NCBI GenBank assembly: GCA_002215645.1
Contig: NGFI01000012.1
Location: forward strand, 62,001 to 126,000
Length of the DNA: 64,000 nt
Direction: 5' to 3'
From: Gemmatimonadetes bacterium 2013_60CM_65_52
GTDB lineage: Bacteria > Gemmatimonadota > Gemmatimonadetes > Gemmatimonadales > Gemmatimonadaceae
In this document: positions 30,222 to 39,019 of the stretch, piece by piece
How the letters are laid out: each line of letters starts with the position of its first letter
How positions within the stretch are numbered: position 1 is the first letter of the stretch
Notes under the pieces: generated by a model
Seen by the model: only the letters and a program-made list of their open reading frames with translations
What the model was told of the DNA's origin: nothing
Database searches by the model: none
Program-made: the position numbers and the translations under genes

Positions 30222-30659
30222 ATGCGTTTCATGATGATCGTGAAGGCCCACGCGGCCAGCGAAGCCGGGCAACTGCCGAGCGAAGAGAGGCTCGCACAGA
30301 TGGGCAAGTACAACGAGGAGCTGTTGAAGGCTGGTGTCATGCTGGACGGCGCCGGGCTCCAGTCGAGCGCGAAGGGCGCGCGCATCAAGTTCCCCGCGCG
30401 CGGCAAGAAATCCGTGGTGGATGGGCCGTTCAGCGAGACGAAGGAGCTCATCGCTGGCTACTGGATCATCCAGGTGAAGTCCCGCGAAGAGGCGCTCGAA
30501 TGGGCGCTGCGCGCTCCGAACCCGGCCGGCGATGGCAACGAAGGCGAGATCGAGCTCCGGCAGTTCTTCGAGCTCGAGGACTTCGGCGAGAGCGAAGCTG
30601 TGGAACACCACAAGGCGCTACAGAAGGAGCTCGGTGCAAACCGCCCCGCAGGCGCGTGA
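30222..30659 (+). CDS. DGPF-domain (YCII-related) protein
   Basis: This 145-residue protein carries the family's namesake motif DGPFSETKELIAGYWIIQV near its middle and the typical start MRFMMIVKA. A strong GGAGG ribosome site sits seven bases before the ATG at 30222; the longer open frame upstream has no support. DGPF proteins fold like YciI ferredoxin-like dimers; their biochemical role is not established. Genes of this family commonly stand next to ECF42 sigma factor genes and are their targets. Here the stop overlaps the sigma GTG start by 4 bases. Confidence 0.93.
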   Translation: MRFMMIVKAHAASEAGQLPSEERLAQMGKYNEELLKAGVMLDGAGLQSSAKGARIKFPARGKKSVVDGPFSETKELIAGYWIIQVKSREEALEWALRAPNPAGDGNEGEIELRQFFELEDFGESEAVEHHKALQKELGANRPAGA

Positions 30660-31939
30660 CGACAGAAGATGCCCAACGTGCGATCGAAACAGTCTGGCGA
30701 ATGGAGTCAGCGAAGCTGATCGCCGGACTCACGCGCATGGTGGGCGACGTCGGACTTGCCGAGGATCTGGCGCAGGACGCACTCGTCGCCGCGCTGGAGA
30801 AGTGGCCGGAGTCAGGCGTCCCGGACAATCCGGGCGCCTGGCTGATGCAGACCGCAAAACACCGCGCGATCGATCATCTGCGTCGGGAAAAGCGCATCGC
30901 GCCCAAGCACGAGGCCATGGGTCGCGATCTCGACACCGAAGGTGGTGCGGCAGTCGATGCGCTCGATACGGCGATCGACGATCACGTCGGCGACGATCTG
31001 TTGCGCCTCGTCTTCTTCACGTGCCATCCGGTGCTGTCCACGGAGGCACGCGTCGCGCTGACGCTTCGTCTGCTCGGAGGGCTCACCACCGCGGAAATCG
31101 CACGAGCCTTTCTCGCGCCCGAGCCGACGATCGCACAGCGAATCGTGCGCGCAAAGCGGACGCTCCTGGAAGAGAGGGTGCCATTCGAGGTCCCACGAGG
31201 CGACGAGCTGAACGCGCGGTTCGAATCGGTGCTCGAGGTCATCTACCTGATCTTCAACGAGGGATATTCCGCCACGGCGGGAGACGATTGGATGCGCCCG
31301 GCTCTTTGCGAGGACGCCCTGCGCTTAGGGCGCATTCTGGCTGGCCTGGCTCCCGACGAACCGGAGGTACACGGCCTCGTTGCGTTGATGGAGATTCAGG
31401 CCTCGCGCCTTCCGGCGCGCGTCGGTGCCCGAGGAGACCCGATTCTGCTGCTGGAGCAGGACCGGACGCGGTGGGATCACCTGCTCATCCGGCGAGGGCT
31501 CGCGGCACTGGACCGCGCCATCGAGTTGGGCGGCGAGTTGGGAGAGTATGCGCTGCAGGCGGCGATCACGGCGTGTCACGCTCGGGCGCGAGCGCCGGAC
31601 GAGACGGACTGGAAGCGGATCGCGTGGTTGTACAGCGCGCTGATGCGAATTGCTCCGTCGCCGGTGGTGGAGCTCAACCGCGCCGTCGCCGTGACGATGG
31701 CGGAGGGTCCTGCCGCCGGGCTGGCGATCATCGAGACGCTGACGTCAGCGCGAACGCTCGAGAACTACCACCTGCTGTTCAGCGCCCGTGGAGATTTCCT
31801 GATGAGGCTCGGTCGATATGACGAAGCGCGGATGGAGCTTGCGCGTGCGGCCTCGCTGACGCGAAACGTGCGCGAGCGCGATCTTCTGCTGGCGCGGGCC
31901 GCCGAATGTGCCAGGCGGTCTGCGGCGACGTCCAGCTAA
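30656..31939 (+). CDS. ECF42-group RNA polymerase sigma factor with C-terminal TPR-like extension
   Basis: The 427-residue protein has sigma region 2 (EDLAQDALVAALEKWP, HRAIDHLRREKR) and region 4 (LTLRLLGGLTTAEIARAFL...RIVRAKRTL). An extension of about 220 helical residues with TPR-like repeats follows (LNRAVAVTMAEGPAAGLAIIETL). No anti-sigma gene is nearby, consistent with ECF42 factors, whose activity depends on this C-terminal domain. The GTG start at 30656 is set by the GTGA overlap with the DGPF gene. It should direct transcription of its own operon and possibly other DGPF genes. The gene ends immediately against the convergent pseudokinase gene. Confidence 0.92.
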   Translation: MTTEDAQRAIETVWRMESAKLIAGLTRMVGDVGLAEDLAQDALVAALEKWPESGVPDNPGAWLMQTAKHRAIDHLRREKRIAPKHEAMGRDLDTEGGAAVDALDTAIDDHVGDDLLRLVFFTCHPVLSTEARVALTLRLLGGLTTAEIARAFLAPEPTIAQRIVRAKRTLLEERVPFEVPRGDELNARFESVLEVIYLIFNEGYSATAGDDWMRPALCEDALRLGRILAGLAPDEPEVHGLVALMEIQASRLPARVGARGDPILLLEQDRTRWDHLLIRRGLAALDRAIELGGELGEYALQAAITACHARARAPDETDWKRIAWLYSALMRIAPSPVVELNRAVAVTMAEGPAAGLAIIETLTSARTLENYHLLFSARGDFLMRLGRYDEARMELARAASLTRNVRERDLLLARAAECARRSAATSS

Positions 31940-33775
31940 TCAGAGCGGCTTCGTCGTATCCGGCGCGACGCTATCACGCTTCGGTGCGATCGAGTCCCGC
32001 TTGAGTGACGAATCACGACGCGGAGTTGCCTCGATCCGCGGACTCGGCAATGCACGGAAGTCGAAGATCGTATCCGCGAGCGCGCGGCGGCGACGGGTCG
32101 AATCCCGCGCAGCTCTGCTCTTCCTTGCGAGGTCTGCGGCCTTCTTCGCGGCCATCGCGGCCGAGTCGGGAAGGTTTGCAACCACGCCGCCAGCGGATTC
32201 GACGACAAAGGAATTGACGGGCAAGGGCACGGTGGACGTAGGGCGAGCAGCCGACGAAATGACGGGCGCCTGCGCGACGACCGGGCGCGCCACCGGGACG
32301 GACTGCCGAGCTGGCTGTCGTGATGCGACGGCGAAGCCGGCGATGGCGACGAGCGCGATCGCAGCCGCGAGTGTGCCGGCTTGAATGAGGCGGCGCCGCG
32401 AGGTGACCGTGAGTCCGCCAATCGGCTTGAGCGGCTCTTCGACTGCAATGTCCTCCGGCTCGGGCGACGCGAACCGAATCGGCTCGGATTCGAACACGGG
32501 ATTCGTATCGTCGAACGTCAGGGGCTCGAGCGGAGCGAGCGTCGGCAGCGCGAAGCGGGGCGCCTCGAGGGTTTCGTCATCGACTACGGATGCACTGTCG
32601 TCCACTTCCTCCAGTGCTGTCTGGCGCTTTTTCTCGATCTCGGCCTCGCCACGCGCCTTCAACTGCGAGCGCAATGCCTCAATCTGGCTGCGATCGGCCG
32701 CTGCTGCGCGCTCGAGCTCTGTCTGTTGCACAGTCACGATCTTCTCGAGCTCCGTACGGCGCGCGAGGAGATCGGCACGCTCTTTCTCCACGGCGCGCTG
32801 CAGCTTGGTCCGCTCCTCGGCGACTTCGCGCTCGAGCGTGGCGCGATCGGCGTCGAGCTTTGCGCGCTCCTTGATCCGGAGCGCCTCCAGGGTGGCCCGC
32901 TCCATGGCCATGAACGCGGCGAATTCATCGCGTGCCGCCGCCAACTTCTCGCGCTCCACACGCTGTTCCTCGAGAATTTCGGCGCGAATGCGCTTCTCTT
33001 CCTCCTCGCCGCGGTACAGCGGATCCGACATGCCGATGAGCGCGATGTACGCGGCAATGTCAGCGGCCGTGCTGCCGTTCTTCGTCTCGAGCAGCTTGTC
33101 CGTCTCTTCGGTGAGGCGGGCGGGAAGCTCGGGCCGTGCTTCGTGCAATGTGCTCGCATCGCAGGCATCGGGGAGCTCGACGCCGGCGAGCATCGCCATC
33201 GCGAGGCGCGCGACCGTGCGGGCGTCACGCGTCTCGTCGTCGGGGCGTACGCGGTGCAGGGGCGTGACGTCGAACACCACGCGCACCTGGTCCGTCTTCG
33301 GCCCGAGAAACACTCCTTCGGCCGTAATGCCGCGATGCACGATGGAGTTCTGGCGTGCCCAGTCGAGCAAGCCGCTGAGCTCGCGCAGAATCGCCGCGAT
33401 GCGTGGAGTCGAGAACGCCTCGCCCGTCGCCAGCTTCTGTGCGAGCGTCGGATCGGTGATTCGCCGAGTGACTATCGCAAAGGCGTCGTCACCGAGCCAG
33501 CGTCCTTCGACCACCGGAACGAGGCGACGGTGCGGGATACTCGCGAGGGTTTTCGTGTCGGCTGCGAGGTGCGAGAGCGCGTTGCCCTCGTCCCCTTCCG
33601 GAGTGGTATAGGTCGAGATGACGACGCCCGGCTGGTCGTCGCGGCGCTTGGCTTCCGCCGACTTTGCATTGGCGATGTAGACTCGCGTGCTGTCGTTCGG
33701 CCCTTCGAGCTCGCCGACGATCTCGTAGTCGGTTTCGAGCAGGGAAAGGTCGACGTGTGGCTCGGTCTCGCGCAT
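31940..33775 (-). CDS. Membrane-anchored pseudokinase with long coiled coil
   Basis: The start at 33775 follows GGAG by five bases. This 611-residue protein has an N-terminal domain with a kinase-like pattern but none of the catalytic residues. The P-loop is not glycine-rich (GELEGPNDSTRVY), the VAIK strand lacks lysine (PGVVISTYT), HRD is HRGI (147-150) and DFG is replaced by FDVTP (168-172). A coiled coil spans about 256-390, one transmembrane helix lies at 464-484, and the outer tail ends in repeated basic RDS triplets. It probably acts as a scaffold or allosteric partner of the kinases upstream. Assignment as a pseudokinase rests on pattern, not a search. Confidence 0.75.
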   Translation of the reverse strand: MRETEPHVDLSLLETDYEIVGELEGPNDSTRVYIANAKSAEAKRRDDQPGVVISTYTTPEGDEGNALSHLAADTKTLASIPHRRLVPVVEGRWLGDDAFAIVTRRITDPTLAQKLATGEAFSTPRIAAILRELSGLLDWARQNSIVHRGITAEGVFLGPKTDQVRVVFDVTPLHRVRPDDETRDARTVARLAMAMLAGVELPDACDASTLHEARPELPARLTEETDKLLETKNGSTAADIAAYIALIGMSDPLYRGEEEEKRIRAEILEEQRVEREKLAAARDEFAAFMAMERATLEALRIKERAKLDADRATLEREVAEERTKLQRAVEKERADLLARRTELEKIVTVQQTELERAAAADRSQIEALRSQLKARGEAEIEKKRQTALEEVDDSASVVDDETLEAPRFALPTLAPLEPLTFDDTNPVFESEPIRFASPEPEDIAVEEPLKPIGGLTVTSRRRLIQAGTLAAAIALVAIAGFAVASRQPARQSVPVARPVVAQAPVISSAARPTSTVPLPVNSFVVESAGGVVANLPDSAAMAAKKAADLARKSRAARDSTRRRRALADTIFDFRALPSPRIEATPRRDSSLKRDSIAPKRDSVAPDTTKPL

Positions 33776-33902
33776 GAAGGCTCCGGAACGATCGCGTGGA
33801 AGCGAGTCCCCCCGACGTATATGCGTGAATGATGCCGCGGCCGCGGAACTTGAAGCGGACTGAGCGACAGCGGCCACACAACAACGCGATTCTGTATTTT
33901 CG

Positions 33903-36287
33903 CTAGGGTGACGGCGGCGTTGTCGCGCGCACCGTACGCCGCGGGAAAACCGGCCAAGCAGTCGTTACGGGACACTCGCGCATTCCATGCGCGGCAACGA
34001 AGGCAAGGAATCTCGAGTCGGTCTTGATCGGATCGAACATGGGATCGCACGAAATGCTCGAGGATGCGGCATACATGTCGGTCGCATGCGTCGAGGCTCG
34101 ATCCAGCACGCGCATCGCGGCGGCAAACTCACGGTACACCACGCCGATCATGAACTGATCGTATACGGATCCGGGCGGCCGCTCCGCACGAATCGCATCG
34201 CGCACGCGTGCCGCGTCTCCCCATCGGTTGGCCGCGGCGTACGCGAGCAACTGCGCCCCGCGCAGGCCGGGCGAGCGTGGCGATCGCCGTGCGAGCGCTT
34301 CCTGCACCTTGATCGCGCTATCCACCCGGCCGCCAAGCGCAAGCGCGTTCGAGAGAATGACTCGCGGCAGCTCGAGCGTGGAGTCGAGAGCGATGAGCCG
34401 CTGTGCCTCCTGTGACGCGTCGTCGAATTGCCGCCGGAGAAACAGAGCGCCCAGAACAGGAAGGTGAGCCGAGAACGACAGCGGATCGAGCTCCACCGCT
34501 GCGCGCGCCTCGGCCAGGCCCTCATCCACTCTTCCCAGATGGATGAGGTTGTCCGCGTGCCATTGGCGTGCCATTGCGTCGCCCGGCAGTAGCGTCAATG
34601 CTTGCACGAGATGCTGCTCGGCGTCGCGGTAGCGAAGCGTGGGCCGCATCGCGAGCGCGATGGCCAGGTGTGCGTCGGCGGAGCCGCTATCGAGCACCAA
34701 CGCACGTTCTGCGGCGGCGGTGGCCAGCGCACCAATCGAGTCGCTCCGCACACTCGCCGACGCGGGCATGTATGCCATAGACAGGCCCGCGTACGCCCGG
34801 GAGAACCGCGGATCCCTGGCAATCGCCTGCCGGAAGTAGTCAGCGGCGATCTTCAGGTTGTCGCCGCCGCGCTTCAACAGGTAGTACCGGCCGTGCAGGA
34901 AGAGATCGTATGCCTCGCTGCTTGCCGTGCCGCCCTTCGACTGCGTGACAGATCGTGAAACACTGCCGCGCAGCGCCGATGATAGTGCGGCGGTTATCCT
35001 GCTTGCGACATGATCCTGCATTGCATAGACATCGCCGCCATTGCGCTCGAACTGCTCCGACCACAGCACGAGTCCGTCGTTCGCGCTCGTCAGCCTGGCG
35101 GTGACGCGAAGCCGGGTGCCCAGACGCTGGACAGAACCCGTTATGACGCCGCCCACGCCCAGCGTGCGGCCCACCTCGAGGGCATTGATTGGCTTTCCCT
35201 TGAATGCGTACGACGACGTACGTCCGGCAACGCGAACGCCGGGCACACGGGCGAGTGTGTGCGCGACCTCGTCGGTCATGCCGTCGCTCAGGTACTCGTT
35301 CTTCATCTCACCGCCGATGTTGGCAAACGGTAGTACGGCAGTGGTCCCGAGTGACGCATCCACAGGCCCGATCGCCTCGTCGCGCGTCATCCCCATGGAA
35401 ACGCCGCGCAGGCGGGCCAGGGCGTACGGTGCTCCGAACACGAACGCAGCGACGACTGCCGCGGCCGCGAGGCCCGCGCCGTAGCGCCTGCGATTCGGCG
35501 CGGGAATGACGCCGATGCTCCTCGGAGTCAGGCGCGCGAGCAATCCCGGGTCGCCGAGCGTCCGCACCAGCTCGGTTGCCGCCGCGGGACGCAATGCGGG
35601 ATCCTTCTCGAGGCACCGCATGATCAACTCCGAGAGCGCCACCGGAGTGGACGGCAGCTTCAGCACGAGATGCACCGGAAGCTCCGACACATGCGCCGCG
35701 ATGTGCTGCTGTGCGTTCACCTTCCCCGGAAATGGATGCGAGCCGCTGACCATCTCATACGCCATCACGCCCCAGGCATAGAGATCGGTCCGTGCGTCGG
35801 CCTCCCTGCCCGCGGCTTGCTCCGGCGACATGTATGCCGGCGTGCCGAGCGACGTGCCGCTGCGTGTGTGCGCTCCTCCGAATGACGGCCGCCTGGCCGC
35901 CGACAGTGCCTTGGCGATGCCGAAATCCGTGACCATCGCCGTGCCAAACGACAACAGGACGTTCTCGGGTTTGATGTCGCAGTGAATGACGCTCTGCCGA
36001 TGCGCATACGCCAGCGCGCGTGCGACATCGCGAAGGATGCCCACGCACTCGGGTATGGGGATGCGCCCGCGCTGCATCCGTTCTCGGAGGGATTCGCCGC
36101 GTACGACCGGCATCGTGTAGTACGGCAGTCCCTCGGGCGTCACTCCCGTGGAGAGCACAGGAACGATGTGGGGCTCGTGCAGGGAGGCCACCACCTTGAT
36201 CTCTCTCGAGAAGCGCTCCACCGACAGACCCCGCGAGAGGTCGGGATCGAGAACCTTGATCACGACGTCGCGTTTTTCACCGGACAC
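33903..36287 (-). CDS. Ser/Thr kinase-like protein lacking the glycine-rich loop, with TolB-like and TPR domains
   Basis: The 794-residue product starts directly at the VAIK strand (VVIKVL, K11) and so lacks the first 50-60 residues of a kinase domain, including the P-loop. A TGA lies in frame two codons before the GTG start, which rules out a longer N-terminus. The rest looks active: HCDIKPENVLL (102-112), DFG (121-123) and SPE. A transmembrane helix (about 275-295), a TolB/FlgO-like module (TTAVLPFANIGGEMKNEYLSDG) and TPR repeats follow. It begins 17 bases after the previous kinase-like gene, inside a heptanucleotide repeat. Pseudogene, pseudokinase and active minimal kinase are all possible. 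Confidence 0.85.
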   Translation of the reverse strand: MSGEKRDVVIKVLDPDLSRGLSVERFSREIKVVASLHEPHIVPVLSTGVTPEGLPYYTMPVVRGESLRERMQRGRIPIPECVGILRDVARALAYAHRQSVIHCDIKPENVLLSFGTAMVTDFGIAKALSAARRPSFGGAHTRSGTSLGTPAYMSPEQAAGREADARTDLYAWGVMAYEMVSGSHPFPGKVNAQQHIAAHVSELPVHLVLKLPSTPVALSELIMRCLEKDPALRPAAATELVRTLGDPGLLARLTPRSIGVIPAPNRRRYGAGLAAAAVVAAFVFGAPYALARLRGVSMGMTRDEAIGPVDASLGTTAVLPFANIGGEMKNEYLSDGMTDEVAHTLARVPGVRVAGRTSSYAFKGKPINALEVGRTLGVGGVITGSVQRLGTRLRVTARLTSANDGLVLWSEQFERNGGDVYAMQDHVASRITAALSSALRGSVSRSVTQSKGGTASSEAYDLFLHGRYYLLKRGGDNLKIAADYFRQAIARDPRFSRAYAGLSMAYMPASASVRSDSIGALATAAAERALVLDSGSADAHLAIALAMRPTLRYRDAEQHLVQALTLLPGDAMARQWHADNLIHLGRVDEGLAEARAAVELDPLSFSAHLPVLGALFLRRQFDDASQEAQRLIALDSTLELPRVILSNALALGGRVDSAIKVQEALARRSPRSPGLRGAQLLAYAAANRWGDAARVRDAIRAERPPGSVYDQFMIGVVYREFAAAMRVLDRASTHATDMYAASSSISCDPMFDPIKTDSRFLAFVAAHGMRECPVTTAWPVFPRRTVRATTPPSP

Positions 36288-36310
36288 GGTTCACCGCTCT
36301 CCGTTCACCG
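36276..36310 (-). repeat. Five tandem heptanucleotides spanning a kinase gene junction
   Basis: Read on the minus strand there are five contiguous 7-base units: CGGTGAA three times, alternating with CGGAGAG and CCGTGTC. The repeat contains the stop codon of the upstream kinase-like gene and the GTG start of the downstream one. Two adjacent units match those at 9638-9658. Confidence 0.65.
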
Positions 36311-38953
36311 CTCGACCGTATCCAGACCGGCTCTTCCCAGCATCGCCCGAACGCGCGGATCGCGCGCATGTCGCGCAAGCGCCGGCTCGGCTGCGATCGC
36401 GCTCGTCGAGAAGCCGCCGGGGAGCGTCAGGCACCGCTCGAGCGGCGGTAGCATCTTTTCCACTTCACCGAGCAGCGCGTAGATCTGCGCGTCGTTGCAG
36501 GCCACGTATGCGGACCATGAGCCACGAGGCCACCGCTGCAAGGATTGCGGGACATCGTTCACACCCGCGAGCGCCATTCCTCGCTCACCGCGTGCCGCCT
36601 CCGTCCAGGCCATCAACTCGCTGAAGACGCGCCGCTCGCTGCCGCTCGTCGCCAGGTCGCCAAGCAGCTCCTTCAAGACGTTCGCGGCAGAGTCGAGCAG
36701 CGCACGAGCAGTCGGCGCATCGCGTCGTGCCATGTTCAGCTGCGCCTTCTCAAGATAATAATGAAGGCTGTCCGCTGCGGACGCCGCGTGAAACGTCTCC
36801 GGAGCACCGGCGGCGAGCGCCTGCTGCATCTCACGGTCACCGGAGCGGAGGAGGACGAGATCTTCGGCGGACGGAGAGCCTCCGAGCGCCACGAACTCGT
36901 GCATCAGCCGGATCATTGCGGCCAGGTCGCCCTGGTTACGCGCAATGTGCGCTGCACGCAGCACTAAATCCGGTCGTTTCGGCATGATTGCGCGTGCGCG
37001 ATGCAGAAATTCGTTCGCGTCCGAAAAGCGGCGAAGGGCTGCCGCGCTGACGGCGGCCCCGATCAAAGCGTTGGGGGAGCGCGGCGCGAGACGTATGATG
37101 CGTTCGATGTCGCGCCACACGGCGGACGAGTCGCCGACGAGCAGCAAAAGCTCGCACCGAAGCTGGAGTGCTTCGACATCCGAGCCGTTGTTCTCGAGCG
37201 CGCGTCCGACGAGGGTGAGCGCGTCGTCGGGGCGATTGCGCAGCAGGGCGATCGTGCCGGCCGCCGTCAGCGCACGGGAGTTGTTGGGCGAGACGGCCAG
37301 CGCCCGCCGTGCGGAACGTGTTGCCGAGTCGAAGACGGTTGGTGTGGCGTGCGTCCGTCCTTCCCGGGCCAGCATTGCGGCGGCGCCGGCGTGCGCGTCT
37401 CCGTAACGCGGATCGGCGCGATAGGCGCGCTCGAATTCGTCGAGCGCCGCGTGCGGAATGTCAGGCAGAAAGGTCGCGCCGCGCCAGTAGATTTCCTCCC
37501 CGCGCGTATACGCGCGCAGCGCGAGCGTGTCGTTCGTGCCCCGTTCGGCGAAGATCGCCTTTTCGCCGGCGCGGATATCGACGCCGAGCTCGCGCGCGGC
37601 CATTGTTGCGAGGCTCGTCTGCGTCGTGAACGGATCGGCGGGAAACGCCGGTGCGGGCTCGCCTGCCCACTTCACGGTTCCATCCGACACCTGGAGCAAC
37701 GCCGGCGACACCTGGGCGCGCGACGCGCCGTCGAAGTCCCGGAACCAGCGCAGACCGGTGCGCAGCACGTACTGCGCGCCGAGTGCCTTGCCTGTTTCCC
37801 ATGCATCACGGCCGTCGGCCACCGCGTGCACGCTGCCGACGTCAACCAGCCGAATGGATGGTAAGCGCGCGAGCTTTGCGATGACGCCGTACTCGATCGC
37901 TTCGCTGAAGACCGTGTCGGCCGTGCTGCCGCTGTTTTCCATCGGCAGCACAGCGACCAACGTCGGCTCGTCGACACTCACCGCTTGCACCCGCCAGATC
38001 ATCGCGGCCAGCGCGAGGAACAGCGCGAAGGCGACCATCGTGAAGCCGATCAGCCGGTACGTGCTCCAGCTCTCGATCGCCAGCGCGGCAGCTCCGCTCG
38101 GAATCCGCTCCACTACGGCGAGCAACTCGGCCGCGTCGTTCGGACGTTCATCCGGATTCTTCGCAATGCAGCGCATCACGAGCCCGGCGAGCTGTTCGGG
38201 AATGCCGAATTGCTTGTGTGGTGGCACCGGCGGCGGCGCACTCGTGTGTGCCTCGAGCAGATCCGCCTCCGTCGCGACGTTCGGGAATGGGTGCTGGTCG
38301 TAGAGCAGCTCGTACGCCATCACACCCCACGCATAGATGTCCGCGCGGTGATCCGACTCGGGGCTCGCAGCGGCATGCTCCGGAGCCGTGTATGCGGGCG
38401 TCGCTACCGACGTGCGAACGAGCCGCAGGCTTCTGCGCTCCTCGACCCGACGCGACGCTTCCAGCGCGCTCGCCACGCCGAAGTCCGTGACGACTGCCAC
38501 ACCCTTCAGCAGGAAGACTTTTTCCGGCTGAATATCGCCGTGAACGATGTTCTGCCGGTGCGCATGCGCCATCGCCCGCGCCACGTCGCGCAGCGCGATG
38601 ATGCTGTCGTCGAAGCTGATCGGACCCGCTTCCAGGCGCCGCCCGAGCGAGGGCTCGGCGATGTACGGCATCGTATAGAAGAGGTGCCCGCTCACCGTTG
38701 CTCCGGTGGACAGCACGGGGACGGTGTGTGGCTCCTGGAGCGCACCGATGAAGTGTATTTCGCGCTCGAATCGTTCCATGACGACGCCCTCGGAGACTTC
38801 GGGCGGCAACACCTTCACGACGACGTCGCGGTCGTGGTAGACCTCGCGGGCGAGAAACAGGCGCGAGCGCCCCGCCGTCTCCAGCTCGCGTTCGAGGACG
38901 TAGGCCCCCCCCAGCGCGAGCGAGAGTTGTGCGCGAAGATCCGAATCGTTCAC
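36305..38953 (-). CDS. Ser/Thr kinase-like receptor with altered catalytic loop and TPR repeats
   Basis: The GTG start at 38953 is preferred because LRAQLSLALGGAYVLEREL, the usual N-terminus of this kinase type, begins right after it. The 882-residue protein keeps the VAIK lysine (K47) and DFG (157-159). The glycine loop is eroded (ELETAGRSRLF), and the catalytic loop reads HGDIQPEKV (138-146): the catalytic Asp is kept but the conserved Lys and Asn are Gln142 and Lys145. A membrane helix near 340, a TolB-like module (LVAVLPMENSGSTADT) and TPR repeats (FLHRARAIMPKRPDLVLRA) follow. Kinase activity is doubtful. Confidence 0.88.
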   Translation of the reverse strand: MNDSDLRAQLSLALGGAYVLERELETAGRSRLFLAREVYHDRDVVVKVLPPEVSEGVVMERFEREIHFIGALQEPHTVPVLSTGATVSGHLFYTMPYIAEPSLGRRLEAGPISFDDSIIALRDVARAMAHAHRQNIVHGDIQPEKVFLLKGVAVVTDFGVASALEASRRVEERRSLRLVRTSVATPAYTAPEHAAASPESDHRADIYAWGVMAYELLYDQHPFPNVATEADLLEAHTSAPPPVPPHKQFGIPEQLAGLVMRCIAKNPDERPNDAAELLAVVERIPSGAAALAIESWSTYRLIGFTMVAFALFLALAAMIWRVQAVSVDEPTLVAVLPMENSGSTADTVFSEAIEYGVIAKLARLPSIRLVDVGSVHAVADGRDAWETGKALGAQYVLRTGLRWFRDFDGASRAQVSPALLQVSDGTVKWAGEPAPAFPADPFTTQTSLATMAARELGVDIRAGEKAIFAERGTNDTLALRAYTRGEEIYWRGATFLPDIPHAALDEFERAYRADPRYGDAHAGAAAMLAREGRTHATPTVFDSATRSARRALAVSPNNSRALTAAGTIALLRNRPDDALTLVGRALENNGSDVEALQLRCELLLLVGDSSAVWRDIERIIRLAPRSPNALIGAAVSAAALRRFSDANEFLHRARAIMPKRPDLVLRAAHIARNQGDLAAMIRLMHEFVALGGSPSAEDLVLLRSGDREMQQALAAGAPETFHAASAADSLHYYLEKAQLNMARRDAPTARALLDSAANVLKELLGDLATSGSERRVFSELMAWTEAARGERGMALAGVNDVPQSLQRWPRGSWSAYVACNDAQIYALLGEVEKMLPPLERCLTLPGGFSTSAIAAEPALARHARDPRVRAMLGRAGLDTVER

Positions 38954-39019
38954 TGCCGTCTCAGCATCGCGACGCGCGAGCGGCAATCGTCGGGTTCGAG
39001 TGCGAAGCCACGGAGCGCG

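Noticed and set aside
32381-33832. Two long plus-strand frames opposite the pseudokinase (483 and 408 codons)
   Set aside because: Both are shadows of the coiled-coil and pseudokinase coding strand; one is nearly all Ser and Arg.
36276-36310. CRISPR-like array
   Set aside because: The units are 7 bases and contiguous without spacers, so this is a short tandem repeat.
38954-38986. Upstream TTG start for the kinase-like protein at 36305
   Set aside because: The usual N-terminal motif of this kinase type begins right after the GTG at 38953; the extension adds eleven unlike residues.
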